Below, piece after piece: positions 34,702-46,703 of a stretch of DNA of 64,000 nucleotides. How positions within the stretch are numbered: the first letter of the stretch is position 1; each line of letters begins with the position of its first letter. The translations under genes were made by a program, and so were the position numbers. The DNA is from Neopestalotiopsis rosae (lineage: Eukaryota > Ascomycota > Sordariomycetes > Amphisphaeriales > Sporocadaceae), in assembly GCA_023078685.1 (NCBI GenBank), contig JALGAS010000011.1, positions 930,001-994,000 on the forward strand. Direction: 5' to 3'. Below the pieces are notes generated by a model that saw only the letters and a program-made list of their open reading frames with translations, made no database searches and was not told where the DNA came from.

Positions 34702-35556
34702 CTACTTGGGATACTTCATTACTTCGTGCCATATGACTCCTTTTCCATCGAGTCTTTCGATAGTCGAGTTGTGAAGATCCATAAATCCAATTGACTTGTA
34801 CAGCGGATGGCCGGCCTCGGTGGCAGTCAACGTAGTCGGTAATCCCAAGCTATCTGCAATCTCAATGCCCCAGTCAAGATGGACCTTGGCAAAGCCACGG
34901 CCGTCCCATTTCGGATGTGTCGCCAGCCCCCCAAGGTACACCTGATGCTCGTAGACAGCATCTAGGTACTTCTTCTCCGAATCCAAGATGATTTTATGAT
35001 AATGGTCGACTCGTGTCGTGTTCGTATCAAGCCGTTGGGAGCAGTTACCCATGCCCCCGATCATCAACGGCAAAAGCGTAGTGTCGGAACTCGTCCTGTT
35101 GAAATCCCAAACGGAAAAGGAAACAACGCGGGAAGCAGACGGGGCTGTTTGGTCGGGTACCGCAATAACCTTGATATTGTAATCATTCGGAATTCCGCCT
35201 TCAAGCACTGATCTGTAGATATCTCTAGAGCACCGCCATGCGTACCCAGGGTACTCGTCTTGGAATTGATGTAGATAGTTCCAATATGGAGCTGCGGAGA
35301 ATGCATCAATGGTTACTGTCGCGATATCACCGGCATCCTCAGGTGTGGCGCCTCTAAAGACATACGTGATATCACCGATTGGTATCTGCTGGAGGGAATG
35401 CGCCTGTAGGCTTGGAAGATGCGATATCGCCAGCAGCAAATTCATTGTGCCCTTCATCGCGTAATACTTTGATGACAGCAAGAGTTGCAGGTGGGGTTCA
35501 ACGTTGGCTGCAATTTTATCCTTTTGAAAATCGGCATTGAAATTTCGGCGCGCCAA
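34702..35556 (-). CDS. GNAT-family N-acetyltransferase
   Basis: An open frame of 284 aa. The core has the GNAT fold order: FRGATPEDAGDIATVTIDAF at the start of the domain, a central strand, and YLGGLATHPKWDGRGFAKVH. The last motif corresponds to acetyl-CoA-binding motif A, although the canonical Q/RxxGxG/A is degenerate (WDGRGFA). It is followed by TATEAGHPLYKSIGF (motif B). The first 33 residues are not GNAT-like; starts at 35457 (MKGTMNLLLAISHLP, signal-like) or 35445 are realistic alternatives. Substrate unknown. It is probably independent of the neighbouring cluster. Confidence 0.78.
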   Translation of the reverse strand: MARRNFNADFQKDKIAANVEPHLQLLLSSKYYAMKGTMNLLLAISHLPSLQAHSLQQIPIGDITYVFRGATPEDAGDIATVTIDAFSAAPYWNYLHQFQDEYPGYAWRCSRDIYRSVLEGGIPNDYNIKVIAVPDQTAPSASRVVSFSVWDFNRTSSDTTLLPLMIGGMGNCSQRLDTNTTRVDHYHKIILDSEKKYLDAVYEHQVYLGGLATHPKWDGRGFAKVHLDWGIEIADSLGLPTTLTATEAGHPLYKSIGFMDLHNSTIERLDGKGVIWHEVMKYPK

Positions 35557-36756
35557 AGAATCCCGGCTCGGTGCATGGTGTATATGATATGATGTAAGCT
35601 AGTTCCGAACTCCGACTCAACCTGTCGGCCAGTGAAACATGTAAATTCTTCAAAAATGAGATGATTGAGTCTTTAGCTTGTATGAAATTTGTACAAAAAA
35701 GGCCCACACAACCTGAGACGTAAATTCCATAACCTCTAAAATTAGGTGAGGGGAAGGGGGTACAACTTTTCGACGAAGTCGATCGATGTGCATGATTTTT
35801 TCTACCTACTTAGGTAGGTAGATATATCCGATCCTGCCTTCCAGCTTCTATCCATCACAACAATAACATATTTGCAGTGAATTGGAGTTATTCTATGTGG
35901 TCATAGTGGGTAGAATTTGAGCAGTCCAAAGATCTATTATACTTACATTAATTCACAGAATCATCAATCATAGAGCTACCTATCGTAATCGCATGGGATC
36001 GGGGCTCGAGCTTTCTTTCAAATTCTCAAGATCGGCCGGAGAAACGATGACAAAAGAGATCATATACCTTGACCGCAAAGGGCCGCGAGTGCCGTGCCCT
36101 ACCCAGTATATTTCGTAGTTGTGTCTCAATTCAAAGGGTATCTCGAATCCAAGCTTGGACAAGTCAAAATGGTCTTTTTTTGCGAGTGGTCACGATATAT
36201 ATGGTTACATCGATACCACTGTAGTACTTCGTAGATTACATACATAGCCAGTCAGCAGTACTTTGTTAAATCTCCCATCTGCGGCTAAAATGGCTGGGAT
36301 GAACCCATACGGCTTTCGTTAATGATTTTTACGACATATCAATGACAGCATGAGAATGGATCTATCTTGATAATAAGCAAGTGGAAGAAAAGCCCCGCTT
36401 GTCCGTCGTCCAATCAGTCGCGTATGCAAGTATTAGCTGAATGAAGCAGGCTTTTATCAGTTGTAATGTGCAAAGGTTTTGGCTTGTTCCCGATGTGATT
36501 GATAAACCAGCTAGATCCCATCGACCTTTGCAAGATACATCTTCGTTTGATTCCAGTAGACAGTCATCCTCATACATATTCGCAGATTAACGGGAATTTG
36601 AAGAAGTCAATTGAAGAACACGCCATCTACGATATACAAAGCGAGCTCTGGCATCACCCGTTCTAGCTGGGTATACATCGACAGATATAACACAAAACAT
36701 CATTTTGAATAGATCCTCACGATCAATACGAGGCCCGCCATAAGCTACCTACAGCA
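35557..36756. other. Intergenic region
   Basis: I see no supportable gene. A 60-codon minus-strand frame at 35980-36162 has no recognised motif. A TACCTACTTAGGTAGGTA near-palindrome lies at about 35812-35830, a low-complexity string common in filamentous ascomycete intergenic DNA. Confidence 0.4.
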
Positions 36757-37008
36757 ATGACTTCCCTGTACCTCTCCGAGCAGAATTTATTACACGTACA
36801 GGTCAGAATAGTCGCGTCGATTGTTGCAATACTGGGCATACTATGGGCTGTACTGGCAATCCTGTTTCTCTACCAATTTCGCAAGCCACTGATCGGCGAC
36901 TTGTGCCGGCTGGGAAGCATCAATTCGAATCAGTGGAACAAAGATATGGGCGCCGAAGAATTTATCGAACTCGACCATATAGGCGCACATGAGGAGCGTC
37001 AGACATGA
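36757..37008 (+). CDS. Possible small single-pass membrane protein, 83 aa
   Basis: The open frame starts at an ATG in a reasonable context (gcaATGact). It encodes one strong hydrophobic segment (VRIVASIVAILGILWAVLAI) at about residues 16-40, followed by a basic-then-acidic tail. No family recognised. It could be a real small gene, one exon of a larger gene, or chance; only the membrane segment argues for coding. Confidence 0.35.
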   Translation: MTSLYLSEQNLLHVQVRIVASIVAILGILWAVLAILFLYQFRKPLIGDLCRLGSINSNQWNKDMGAEEFIELDHIGAHEERQT

Positions 37009-37116
37009 AGGAGTGGAGAAACGTTCGCGATACGTTCACGGAGAATATATTAAATTTGTGCCAATGGCCAGTTGAGCTGAGTGATGGCTCATGGCTTGAA
37101 AATTGGAGGTATCAAT

Positions 37117-38127
37117 TCATGAGGTAGCCATACCATTTCTCTGGGTCTCTGCTATCCGTGCCCGCCATTTTGCCCAAGAAACTACTATTTTTACATCCGT
37201 TTCGTGCTGCTCCTGAGGGACATACATCCATCTCGCCTGCTCGCCATTCCAAGCTCGATTTGGTAGGAACGCCTCAAGCATGTAGTAATTGTCACGCATA
37301 TAAGGAATGTCGACAGTTGGTGGACCGCTCCGCTCGAGGAAGTGATCCGTCTCAGCGTCCACGTCTTCCTGGGTCAGACGAAACCGGCGCCGCTTATTTC
37401 CCTTGTTGGCAGCGTGGCGACTAATGGCGCGCATGGTGGATCTGAGATGCTCCTGAAGAAGCCTCGAGTGCCACAGTGGGCTCACGATGGCTTTGCGAAC
37501 AATGCCGGCGTGTTGGCCCACGAGTTTCCTATTCCACCCGGGCTGTTTTCCTCGCGCGATTATGGGGATGGGCTCTCCGGCATCGAGGTTCTCCTGCCAG
37601 TGTGCAAAATCGGGAATGATATTAAGACTCGTCCACCGCAGAAGACAGGCGAAGCAGGTGCAGATCAAAGTAGGATCAGGGGGGTGGACATGCTGGTAAG
37701 GCTTGGTCAAGGCGTTCTTGAGCTCGACTCTGTCCATGCTCTGTAGAGATGCATGCGCATCCGTGTCGACATCTTTGAGTAAAAGGGGTGTATGGAAGCA
37801 CTTTCGTAGACAACGATAACGAAAGTCGCATACATTGTACGCGATACTCTCCTCTTCAGCCCGAATGAAGGCTTGGTAGGCCTTGCTCACACGCACAAGA
37901 TTGAACAAAGTGCTGGGTCGGCAGTAGTATAGGATCTCAAGCACCAGCTCATGCGGCAGATCCAGAATGTGCGTGACGGACGATTTGACCTTGTTTTTCT
38001 TTTCCCTGAGCCGTTGCCTCTTCTCTGCGCGTTCTGTTCGTTTGGAACGCAGTAGCAGGGGTTCCGTCTTGTCTTCCAAGGGCTCGAGATTGTGTTCCTC
38101 GTCGACCTGCTCCACATCTTTCCGCAT
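37117..38127 (-). CDS. F-box protein
   Basis: Single exon, 336 aa. A charged N-terminus (RTERAEKRQRLREKKNK) precedes an F-box at about residues 53-90 (ILDLPHELVLEILYYCRPST, then LVRVSKAYQAFI). The rest matches no repeat type I can name; it has a Cys pair (CTCFAC) and Trp-rich motifs typical of uncharacterised fungal F-box proteins. F-box proteins recruit substrates to SCF ubiquitin ligases through Skp1; the substrate is unknown. Confidence 0.85.
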   Translation of the reverse strand: MRKDVEQVDEEHNLEPLEDKTEPLLLRSKRTERAEKRQRLREKKNKVKSSVTHILDLPHELVLEILYYCRPSTLFNLVRVSKAYQAFIRAEEESIAYNVCDFRYRCLRKCFHTPLLLKDVDTDAHASLQSMDRVELKNALTKPYQHVHPPDPTLICTCFACLLRWTSLNIIPDFAHWQENLDAGEPIPIIARGKQPGWNRKLVGQHAGIVRKAIVSPLWHSRLLQEHLRSTMRAISRHAANKGNKRRRFRLTQEDVDAETDHFLERSGPPTVDIPYMRDNYYMLEAFLPNRAWNGEQARWMYVPQEQHETDVKIVVSWAKWRARIAETQRNGMATS

Positions 38128-38995
38128 TGCAGCGAATCGAGTCCCAGAGAAATACGTAAGACAACAGCGAGGAGGTGGAGATACTTAGAGGGAGAAGAAT
38201 CTCCTTCCCAAATTCCCTAGCAATGCTTTGTTCGCAGATAATGTCTTGTCAGAATTCAATTTCGCACCAGCGATTGCCTATTTACCTAACCTCAATACCC
38301 GGAACTTGGGAAGCGCAGCGAGACTTTTTAGTGGAGAACCGCCACCCAAGAGAGCAGTAATTGCGGGGCAAATTTTGCCTCTAGCGGGAAGTCTCCATCG
38401 ATTACGGGAAATGGGGAATTATTCTTACACTCTGCACTCAGCAGTAAACAGATAAATTCGATATGAAGCAAAGAAGCCAGCATCATAAAGGTGGCTTCGA
38501 ATGTCACGTATCTTGGCGGGTAGAATCAACAAATTTTTTTTTTAACCTAAGTTTTGACCATAAGAATGTTGATTTGCAAAATGTCCAATACATAGCACCT
38601 AGTGATGTAAGATTCGAAATTCGAGTTCTCGCTACATATACCACGCAGCGAGTTGGAATGTGTCTCGTACAAGGCCTAGCAGCCATGAAATAGCCATAGT
38701 TTATATGTGACTGGAGTCTGTTCACTGTGGTGGTGCATCCGCTGCCACATGCAAGTGCCGCCTATCTACCTCCCTATGTAGCTAGGTAGGTACTTGGACA
38801 ACACGGTAATGAATAGGTACTCTATAGCTGTAATAAGCCTTCTCTGCTTCTCTCAAACCTCCCTTTGTCCATGACTGTCGCATTTTATACCATCTAAACC
38901 GGCATCCCCTCTCCTTAAATCTTCTTCCCTTCAATGTGCCCCACCACGATAGTCTCACGACTCCCGTCACCATACACCCTCAGGCCAATGCGCAC
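38128..38995. other. Intergenic region
   Basis: No gene recognised. It contains a run of ten or more T residues near 38535 and TAGGTAGGTA-type low-complexity sequence near 38782. Confidence 0.4.
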
Positions 38996-39490
38996 CTAGA
39001 GGGAGATGAACATGCCGCCGAACAAGATGACAATGGTGATGACGACGAGCGGCGTCTCGGGTCCAATGACGCCGATACCAGGTGCTTCCTGGATGACTAG
39101 ATCCGCGACGATGCCGTTCGTGAAGTTGTTGGCCGCCTCGGTGAAAGCAATGGTGCTCAGATTTCCGCATTGCGCATTCAGATTTTGGTCCATCATCATC
39201 GCTGGAAATTTTGGCGACTGCGTATCAAGGATGCTCGAAGCCGCATCCGTGCCCAAGGGTGCCGAGCGCAAGAACGCGGCGCGATACGTCGAGTTGAGGC
39301 CGATGACGGACAGGTTGGCGACCTTTGAGTAGTTCTCGCAGATCGGGTTGAGGAGCGTATTGGCACTCGGGCTCTGTCGGGGCGTGAGCACTTGCACCAT
39401 GTCGCTGGTGGCGGCTGCGACCTGCAAGATAGAGAGCAGGAGGACAAGGCACCGCCAAGGCGCCGAAAGCTTCATTATACCAGCCATCAT
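38996..39490 (-). CDS. Small secreted or membrane-anchored protein of unknown function
   Basis: I start at the ATG at 39490 (MMAGIMKLSAPWRCLVLLLS), which begins a classical signal peptide ending near QVAAA; the frame is open further upstream but without sense. The result is 164 aa. The mature part has several N-glycosylation sequons (NYSK, NLSV, NSTY, NLST, NFTN) and two Cys. It ends in a hydrophobic C-terminus (TPLVVITIVILFGGMFISL), either a single transmembrane segment or a GPI-anchor signal. No enzyme motif. Likely a cell-surface protein. Confidence 0.7.
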   Translation of the reverse strand: MMAGIMKLSAPWRCLVLLLSILQVAAATSDMVQVLTPRQSPSANTLLNPICENYSKVANLSVIGLNSTYRAAFLRSAPLGTDAASSILDTQSPKFPAMMMDQNLNAQCGNLSTIAFTEAANNFTNGIVADLVIQEAPGIGVIGPETPLVVITIVILFGGMFISL

Positions 39491-41439
39491 GTACGAGATG
39501 GGAGGGCGGGGAGAATGTGTCGAGCAAGAAGAGAAGAAAGGACGATTGAACGCTTGGTTGATTATAATTCGTAAACGTCGTGGCCTGCCACTAGAAACAC
39601 AATTCAACAATATCCGGACCCAAGGCAAGCGAACGTGTAGTAAGAAGAGTGTCGAGATCAACTCACAAACGGAAAAGAGAAGAGGCAAGAAGAATAAGAA
39701 AACTAAAGAGGAGGGACTGGGGAGGACTACATATGCGCCAGGGAATAATGTAACCTACACCCGTGGACATGCATATCTTGCCTAGATATCGGGTACTCAG
39801 TGCTACGTACATTACCCGTGGACACCCCACGAAGGAGGAGCAACATTCTCACCCAACAGTGAGCACAGCCCAGGGCCGCCCCCTACTTCATGCCATCCAG
39901 TGTCGGGCCTAAAACCATCCATCTCATATCCCGAGTGTCATCTCGTCTCAGCTCTCGCGCTGAAGGCGTAGAGATGGGCGATGTCCTCCTGCTTCAGATT
40001 CCCGTTTTGGGCGCGCAGATCCCACATGTCCCAGCGGCCGAAGTAGCAGATGGGATGGTGAGGGCGGGATACTGCCCCTCATTGGCTGCTATCCCCTGTC
40101 CCGCGGCCCTGGACCCACCAACTTGAGGCTGACAGCGAACGGCTCTGACTCCTGCCTGTGTGAAGATCAATCATCATTCGCCTGGGATACCTACCTAACC
40201 TTACCAATGTACAGCTCAGCTGGGGTCCGGCTACTGGCCGTACCCAAGCCGAAAGAGAAAACATAAAGTTGCAATCATTTGTCCCTTGAACAGCCCCAGC
40301 GATACAGAGTACGGAGTTGCATTGCCAAGAAAAGTTTATTCTCATTAAAGATCTGTCATCGATGGTGAAAATAACGTGTTTCCTATGGTGATTGACGATG
40401 GACTGCTCTGCGCTCCGGCAGAGAACACTGTCTTGCCAGACATAGATAGGTACCTAGCTAATGCACATTTGTTAGGTGGGTAGCTATAATAATTGTTCGA
40501 GCAGCACACGCTCTCTTGTATGCTGTTCGTTTTGGAGAGTCGGTGCTTATCACAGGATTTTACGGAATGCATCTGGCTTGACCATTTGACTTGGTATCCT
40601 CTTGGTGCGCTAGAAATAGAAATCTTCAATAGCAGATTTGCGATAATGCATCACGATTGGACGCCATTGACAGGCGGTAGGAAATGGCACATGTGCTTCG
40701 ATGCGGTGGGTTTAGCCCGGGCGCTTACAGGACCTCTTTTTGCCGCTGGAGAATCGAAAGCCCCTCCCTAACGGCCCTGACCCCTTGTCGTATGTCGTGG
40801 GATACCGGGCACACATCCTACCATGCAGGGCAAATGGTGTACAAGAGTACATCTTGGTTGGCAGATCCCGCTTTGTCGTGTACGAAGTACAGTGGGCAAA
40901 AGCTCAAGCAATCGTCACTTTACATTTGCAAACATATTACTTGCTGCCGAGTGAAGTGGGCCCGAAACATGCTCTTTGATGCGGACAATGTCACCACGGG
41001 CTTTATGATAATGACGCAGTATCGTTGTTACAATGTCCATCTGGGTGACCATTTCGCGTGAAATTCGATGCCATGCGACGCGCAGCGCGATATACACAAA
41101 GAAGATAGAAATCGCAATCGAAATGGTTGATTGCGTGATGTCGCTAAAGGTCAAGAGATAGCAACCCACTGCCTCTGTCCAAGGCCCGCCGAAGATGCCA
41201 TGCAAGCTCACCAGGTCCGTCGGGGCTTGCGATAATAATCCGCCAATTGAGCGACGAAATGATTGCGTATAGTGGATGCTCATTACAATATGCTTGGAGC
41301 ACCACCCGGATCGCCATCGTGCACCTTGATTGCGGTGGCCATGGACGACAAGCCATGGGAGTCTATTTAAATGCCAAGAGAAGAACAGTTTCTTGACGTT
41401 TTGGTTCTGATCATATCGCCAGAGCGCACCTAGCGGGTC
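39491..41439. other. Intergenic region, 1.9 kb, upstream of the lyase
   Basis: I see no gene I can support. A minus-strand frame at 40915-41637 overlaps the start of the lyase gene and has a hydrophobic patch but no family match. TATTTAAA at about 41364, some 80 bp before the lyase start, is a possible TATA element. Confidence 0.4.
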
Positions 41440-43314
41440 ATGTTCACGATGCGTGTAATTTCGAGTCTGAGCTGCCTCTGCGCCGTTGCAACGGTCGCTG
41501 CGACACCTTTTCTCACCCAGCTGAACAGTTCGACTTGGGTATTTGGCAATGATTTGTTCAATGTTACCCAGGGTTCTGTCTACGCGACAAAGGTATTTTA
41601 TGGCGGCCACGAGCTGGTCGGAACTGCTGCTGGGCACTACATGGGTTACGGTGAGTACAGCATCGCACTGGCTATCAACCGCAATAACCCACTCCGCACT
41701 ATTGACACCATTTTGGCAGACGGAGAGAACAATTTTGAGTGGACCTCTGCTGCCATCGTCTCAGAGGGCGATGACTATGTCGACATAAGTTTCTCTTCTG
41801 CAGCAGGTGATCTCCACTGGGTCATATTTGATGGCCTTGCAGGATCCTACCAGTATTTTGTCAATACGGCCGTGCCAGATTTGAGCATTCTGAGAACCTT
41901 GTGGAGGCTTGACCCGAACTTGTTCCTCAATGCAAGAACCTACCTGCGAGATCAGCCGCTGCCAGATTTCTCATTATATGCGAATGCAACCAAGGTGCAG
42001 GATGAGACTTGGGAATTGAGTGACGGCACATTCATCACCAAATATGACTTTTCCGACTTTGTGAGAGACCGTGACTTCTATGGCATTTATGGCCCTGGTG
42101 TGGTAGGCTCGTGGTACATCTTTCCAGGTGGTGATTATCACAACTCGAACCAGCTCAGTCAGACTTTGACCGTAAGTGACCTTTGTAGCAGGAAAGGGTG
42201 GAAGAAAATCTAATGATATGCAGGTACATCGAGAGTCCTCCACGGGCGATTCTGTTCAGCTCAATGTTTTCCAAGACACTTCCCATTTTCGAGTTGGCCA
42301 AACCACTCCACAGCCTGTTGGTAAGATTTGGGGCCCTTGGCTTTGGTATCTGGTATTTCTCCCTCCTCGCCGCTGTTCCCACGTGTGCAGGCTAACTCAT
42401 TGCGACAGAATGACGGCTCTGTAGAAGACGTCGAGAGACAGCGCCAGGAGGAGCTGCAGAACTGGCCATACGCATGGCTGAACGACACATCCTACCACCA
42501 ACGAGGAGAGTTGTCGGGCATTCTTACGCTCTCCGACGGACGCGCAGCATCAGGTGCCGCTGTGTACCTTGGGGATACCGATCTCACGATCCGGCCATTA
42601 ATCCAGGGGAGCAACTATTATTATACCACATACGCTGATGAAAATGGTCAATTTTCTTTTTCGCAAGTTCGTGCTGGTGAATATGGACTGTACGCCTGGT
42701 CAAATGGCGGTGATATCGGAGATGTTTATTCCAACTTTACAACGAGCAGCGTCGTGGTTTACGAGAATCAGGCTACGGATTTGGGTACTCTAGACTGGGA
42801 AATCTCTGGAGCTCAGCGGATCTTCCAGATTGGCGATTTTGACAAGAAGACCCTTGGTTTCAAGAATGGCGGCCCACCATACCAGCATGGTGTGGCAGAT
42901 CTGAGTCCAGCCAACCTGACCTATGTCATAGATACCTCGGTGGCCTCGGACTGGTATTATGCCCAGTCTCTCATCGGCACTTGGACCATTCAGTTCGCCT
43001 TGGAAGCAGAAGTTGTAGCGAACCACACGAGCCGCGGTGCGCTGCTGAGCATTTCGTTCGCTGGCTACTCACAGAGTGCAGCTCTGAACATTAGCACCAA
43101 CGGTTACCTTCTGGGCTCACTTGACAAGGACAGTCTGGCTTCTGATCCAGCTTTATATCGTTCCGGGAAAACAAGCGGCGAGTGGAGGTTCTTTCAGTAC
43201 GAGATTGGGGCCGGACTTCTCGTCGAGGGAACAAACACGATTGACTTCACCGTCACGCGGTATACTCAGTGGAGAGGATTCATGTGGGACAGCGTGATTT
43301 TGGAGTGGCTGTAA
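41440..43314 (+). CDS. Secreted rhamnogalacturonan lyase (polysaccharide lyase family 4)
   Basis: Three exons (41440-42171, 42224-42352, 42409-43314) give 588 aa from the first ATG, or 585 from ATG 41449. A signal peptide (MRVISSLSCLCAVATVAATP) is present. The catalytic region includes VFYGGHELVGTAAGHYMGYG and FYGIYGPGVVGSWYIFPGG, and the central join reads KIWGPWLWYLNDGS. A carboxypeptidase-like/fibronectin-type domain follows (GILTLSDGRAASGAAVYLGD, YADENGQFSFSQVRAGEYGL). Last comes a carbohydrate-binding jelly-roll-like domain (FQIGDFDKKTLGFKNG, ending TQWRGFMWDSVILEWL). This three-domain order is typical of PL4. It cleaves rhamnogalacturonan I in pectin by beta-elimination outside the cell, suggesting growth on plant tissue. 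Confidence 0.92.
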
Positions 43315-44173
43315 ATCGATAATGTAGCTTGGTCAGATATTCGCCAAACAAAGATTGGGACACACCCGCGTTAGTCATGTCCTTTGTCGAAATTGCTTCG
43401 TCATGTCTTCACATTACCAATGGCAATTATGCTATGCCCGGAAGAAGAAGTGCTTGCTTGCTTATAGGCCGCGGGTATAGCTACGCCCAGTCGGCACCGG
43501 AGGTAATTGAGTAGTACCGTACAGTACCATGTACGAAGTATGTAGTTGAAAATACAGCCCCGCAATCTCAATTCTGGCATGCGGGGGGAGCTACATCCAC
43601 TAAACCAGACTTGGACAATAAGTGACAACCTGTGCAGCAACGTGAAGCCACCGTGACAAATGCCTTCATAGGTCAACACAACAGACTTGCTTGGTAATTC
43701 CGGGAAAGTTGCCGATTATAGGATTCATGGGCACCAGTCTAGCCACTTACCCATTCAGTGACTCAACCTGAAGACGTACAACGCCATCAATGAGGGTACG
43801 ATGGATCTTATCTCTGGTGAGGGAAAATTAGTTCATTGGCTAAGCTATTGTTATCGAGGAAGAGGGGCAGCTTTCTCTGAAGCACAGCCAATGACACGCG
43901 GCGTCTCTACACCTATGACGGCTTATCGAGTCGTCGCACTGTCAGTAAGGTCACTGAAGGTAATAGTCTATATGATTGGTTGGCGGGATAGCTTTCCCTT
44001 ATCGAGGCATATTACGCATGATCTCTTCCATGGAAGAGCTGGTAATGTTGATGTAGGCAAGGCTCACTTGCGATATATGAAGGCAGGCTGGTGCACGCAT
44101 CAAACATTGTTTTGTGTCTTGTGTTCACTCAACTCTTTATTCTCTTGAAGCTAGTATCGCATCCAGCAACACA
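43315..44173. promoter_or_regulatory. Intergenic region upstream of the amine oxidase
   Basis: No gene recognised. It must contain the amine oxidase promoter. I did not see the GCGGCCGC-type element found upstream of the P450 and SDR genes. A TACCGTACAGTACCATGTAC string lies near 43514-43534. Confidence 0.4.
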
Positions 44174-46428
44174 ATGGGTTCCACCTTTGCCGAGTCTGAC
44201 CTACATCCCTTTGATCCGCTGACGGCAAGCGAGATCGAAAAGGCTATTAGCATTGTCAAGAAGGCGCATGGCGATGTCTTCTTCAATGTTGTTGCCTTGC
44301 AGGAGCCGCGAAAGGCGGAAATGACAGCATGGCTACAAGGTTCGAGCAGTGCGCCCAAGCCCAAGCGTGTCGCCGACGTGGTTGTGATTGCACCCGGCGG
44401 GAAAGTATACGATGGTCTAATTGACATGGAGGCCGAGAAGATCACAAGTTGGGAACTACTTGATGGTCTGCAGCCTATCGTCAGTATCACTCACCTCACA
44501 CCTAAGGACCAATGCAGCTGACGAGGGATGCCACAGATCACTATGGAGGAGCTGATTGCGGTTGAGCATGTGTGTCGCAAAGATCCCAAGGTTATTGAGC
44601 AGTGCAAACTTAGCGGCATTCCTGAGGAAGACATGCACAAGGTCTACTGCGACCCTTGGACAATTGGATACGACGAGCGTCACGGCAGCAAGGTCCGCCT
44701 CCAGCAGGCACTGATGTACTACCGGCCGAATGTGGACGACTGCCAATACCAGTATCCTTTGGACTTTTGCCCCATATACGACGCTGACAAGCAGTCTATC
44801 ATTGCCATCGATATCCCAGAGATCAGGAGGCCGCTTAGCAAAACTGCTGCCATCAACTATCACCCGGCAGCTGTGGAGAAGGCTGGAGGCTACAGACAGG
44901 ATCTCAAGCCGATCAACATCACACAGCCCGAAGGCGTGTCCTTCAAGATGAACGGTCGTGAAATCGAATGGCAAAACTGGAAGTTCCACATTGGATTCAA
45001 CTACAGAGAAGGCATTGTCTTGAACAATGTCACGATCAACGATAAGGGGACAGTGAGACCAGTCTTCTATCGTCTGTCTCTTGCCGAGATGGTGGTTCCC
45101 TAGTAAGCTGTCTCTTTTCCCGGGCTCAAAAGAGACGTGATCTGACCAAAATAACAGCGGCAATCCTGAGCGCCCACATCAACGCAAACATGCCTTTGAT
45201 CTAGGCGAATATGGTGCTGGATACATGACAAACAGTCTATCTCTTGGCTGTGATTGCAAGGGGTCCATCCACTATCTTGATGCCGAGTTCCCTGCCAGAA
45301 ATGGTAGTATCCGCACAATCAAGAATGCTATTTGCATCCACGAAGAGGATGCTGGAATTCTTTTCAAGCACAGCGACTTCCGCGACGATTCTACCATTGT
45401 CACTCGCGCCAGAAAGCTCATAGTCCAGCAGGTATTTACTGCTGCCAACTATGAGTATGCCATTCAGTGGATCTTCCACCAGGACGGCACCATCCAGCCA
45501 GAGATTAAACTCACTGGTATCCTCAATACCTACGCCATGAACCCGGACGAAGACACCCACGGCTGGGGTACGCAGGTGTTCCCTGGTGTGAACGCACACA
45601 ATCACCAACATCTCTTCTGTCTTCGCGTTGATCCCAACATTGATGGGCCCGATAATACCGTCTTCATGTCTGATGCGGTGCCATCCGACGCACCGGTGGG
45701 AAGTCCCGAGAACTACTACGGAAATGCGTTCTATGCAAAGCGCACAAAGTTGGCGACAACAGGCGAGGCTTCCACAGACTACAATGGACGGACCGTACGG
45801 ACATGGGAGATGTGCAATACCAACAAAGTACACCCATACAGCGGCAAGGCTGCATCATATAAGCTCATCAGTCGTGAGGTTCCGCCTCTGCTACCCAAAG
45901 AGGGATCCTTGGTTTGGAAGCGTGCTGGGTTCGCTAGGCATGCAGTCTTTGTGACCAAATGTAAGTCTTCCCATCTGTCAGCTATTTTTAACGGATTAAA
46001 AATTGACATCCACTACAGATAAGGATGACCAGCTCTGGCCGGCCGGACGCCACGTACCTCAGACCTCGGGAGAGCCCTCGTTGGGTCTTCCGGAATGGAT
46101 TGGTGACGGTACAGAATCTATTGACAACACGGATGTTGTTCTGTGGCATACGTTTGGAGTTGTTCACATTCCCTCGCCAGAGGACTTCCCAGTCATGCCG
46201 GTCGAGCCCATCACTCTTCTCCTTAAGCCAAGGAATTTCTTCAAGAACAACCCAGTCATGGATGTTCCGCCCAGCTACTCTGCTACACCGAGCCAGGTTG
46301 CAGCTGGAAATTCAGGCGTTCTGAATGCGGCAGATAAGCTTAGCAAACTGGCATTCACAAATGGTTCCAATGGTACCAATGGTAGTTGCTGCGAAGGCGG
46401 TGCAACGAACGGAGCTAACGGACACTAA
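44174..46428 (+). CDS. Copper (topaquinone) amine oxidase
   Basis: It oxidatively deaminates a primary amine to an aldehyde, with release of H2O2 and ammonia. Four exons (44174-44479, 44537-45102, 45158-45960, 46019-46428) give 694 aa, the usual size. The catalytic base Asp is in AFDLGEYGAGYMTN (about residue 305). The topaquinone precursor is Tyr389 in AANYEYAIQW (the N-Y-E consensus). Copper ligands are two His of HNHQH (about 438-442) and the His in FGVVHIPSPEDFPVMP (about 608). N-terminal regions match CuAO N2/N3 domains. The C-terminus is a low-complexity Asn/Gly tail with no peroxisomal signal. It heads a run of oxidative genes up to 57 kb; its likely role there is turning an aromatic or aliphatic amine into the aldehyde. 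Confidence 0.95.
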
Positions 46429-46703
46429 GAACGTAATTTTCGCAGATCTGAGAAAGATACTGATTGCGCTGGCATATAAGCTGATAGCTTTGAATGAATA
46501 GTAAAGACTTCAGGATGCACATGTTGTGAGGTGTTCTAAAACTGAATTGTTGCGTTCTTCATTCTGGACGACTGAGATATGATACATACGTCACACGATA
46601 TACCGGAGAACTCAAGCTACTGGTCCTAGTCTCTTTTGCCAAGTTCAGCTTGTGTTTCCACGCTGCGATGGTGTGCGTGTTGAAGAGCAGGACTTGGTAA
46701 ATT

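Noticed and set aside
35812..38795. TACCTA/TAGGTA near-palindromes as regulatory sites
   Set aside because: Such strings are common low-complexity intergenic sequence in filamentous ascomycetes.
40915..41637. 240-codon minus-strand frame overlapping the lyase start
   Set aside because: About 200 bp lie antisense to the well-supported lyase gene; the remainder shows only a hydrophobic patch.
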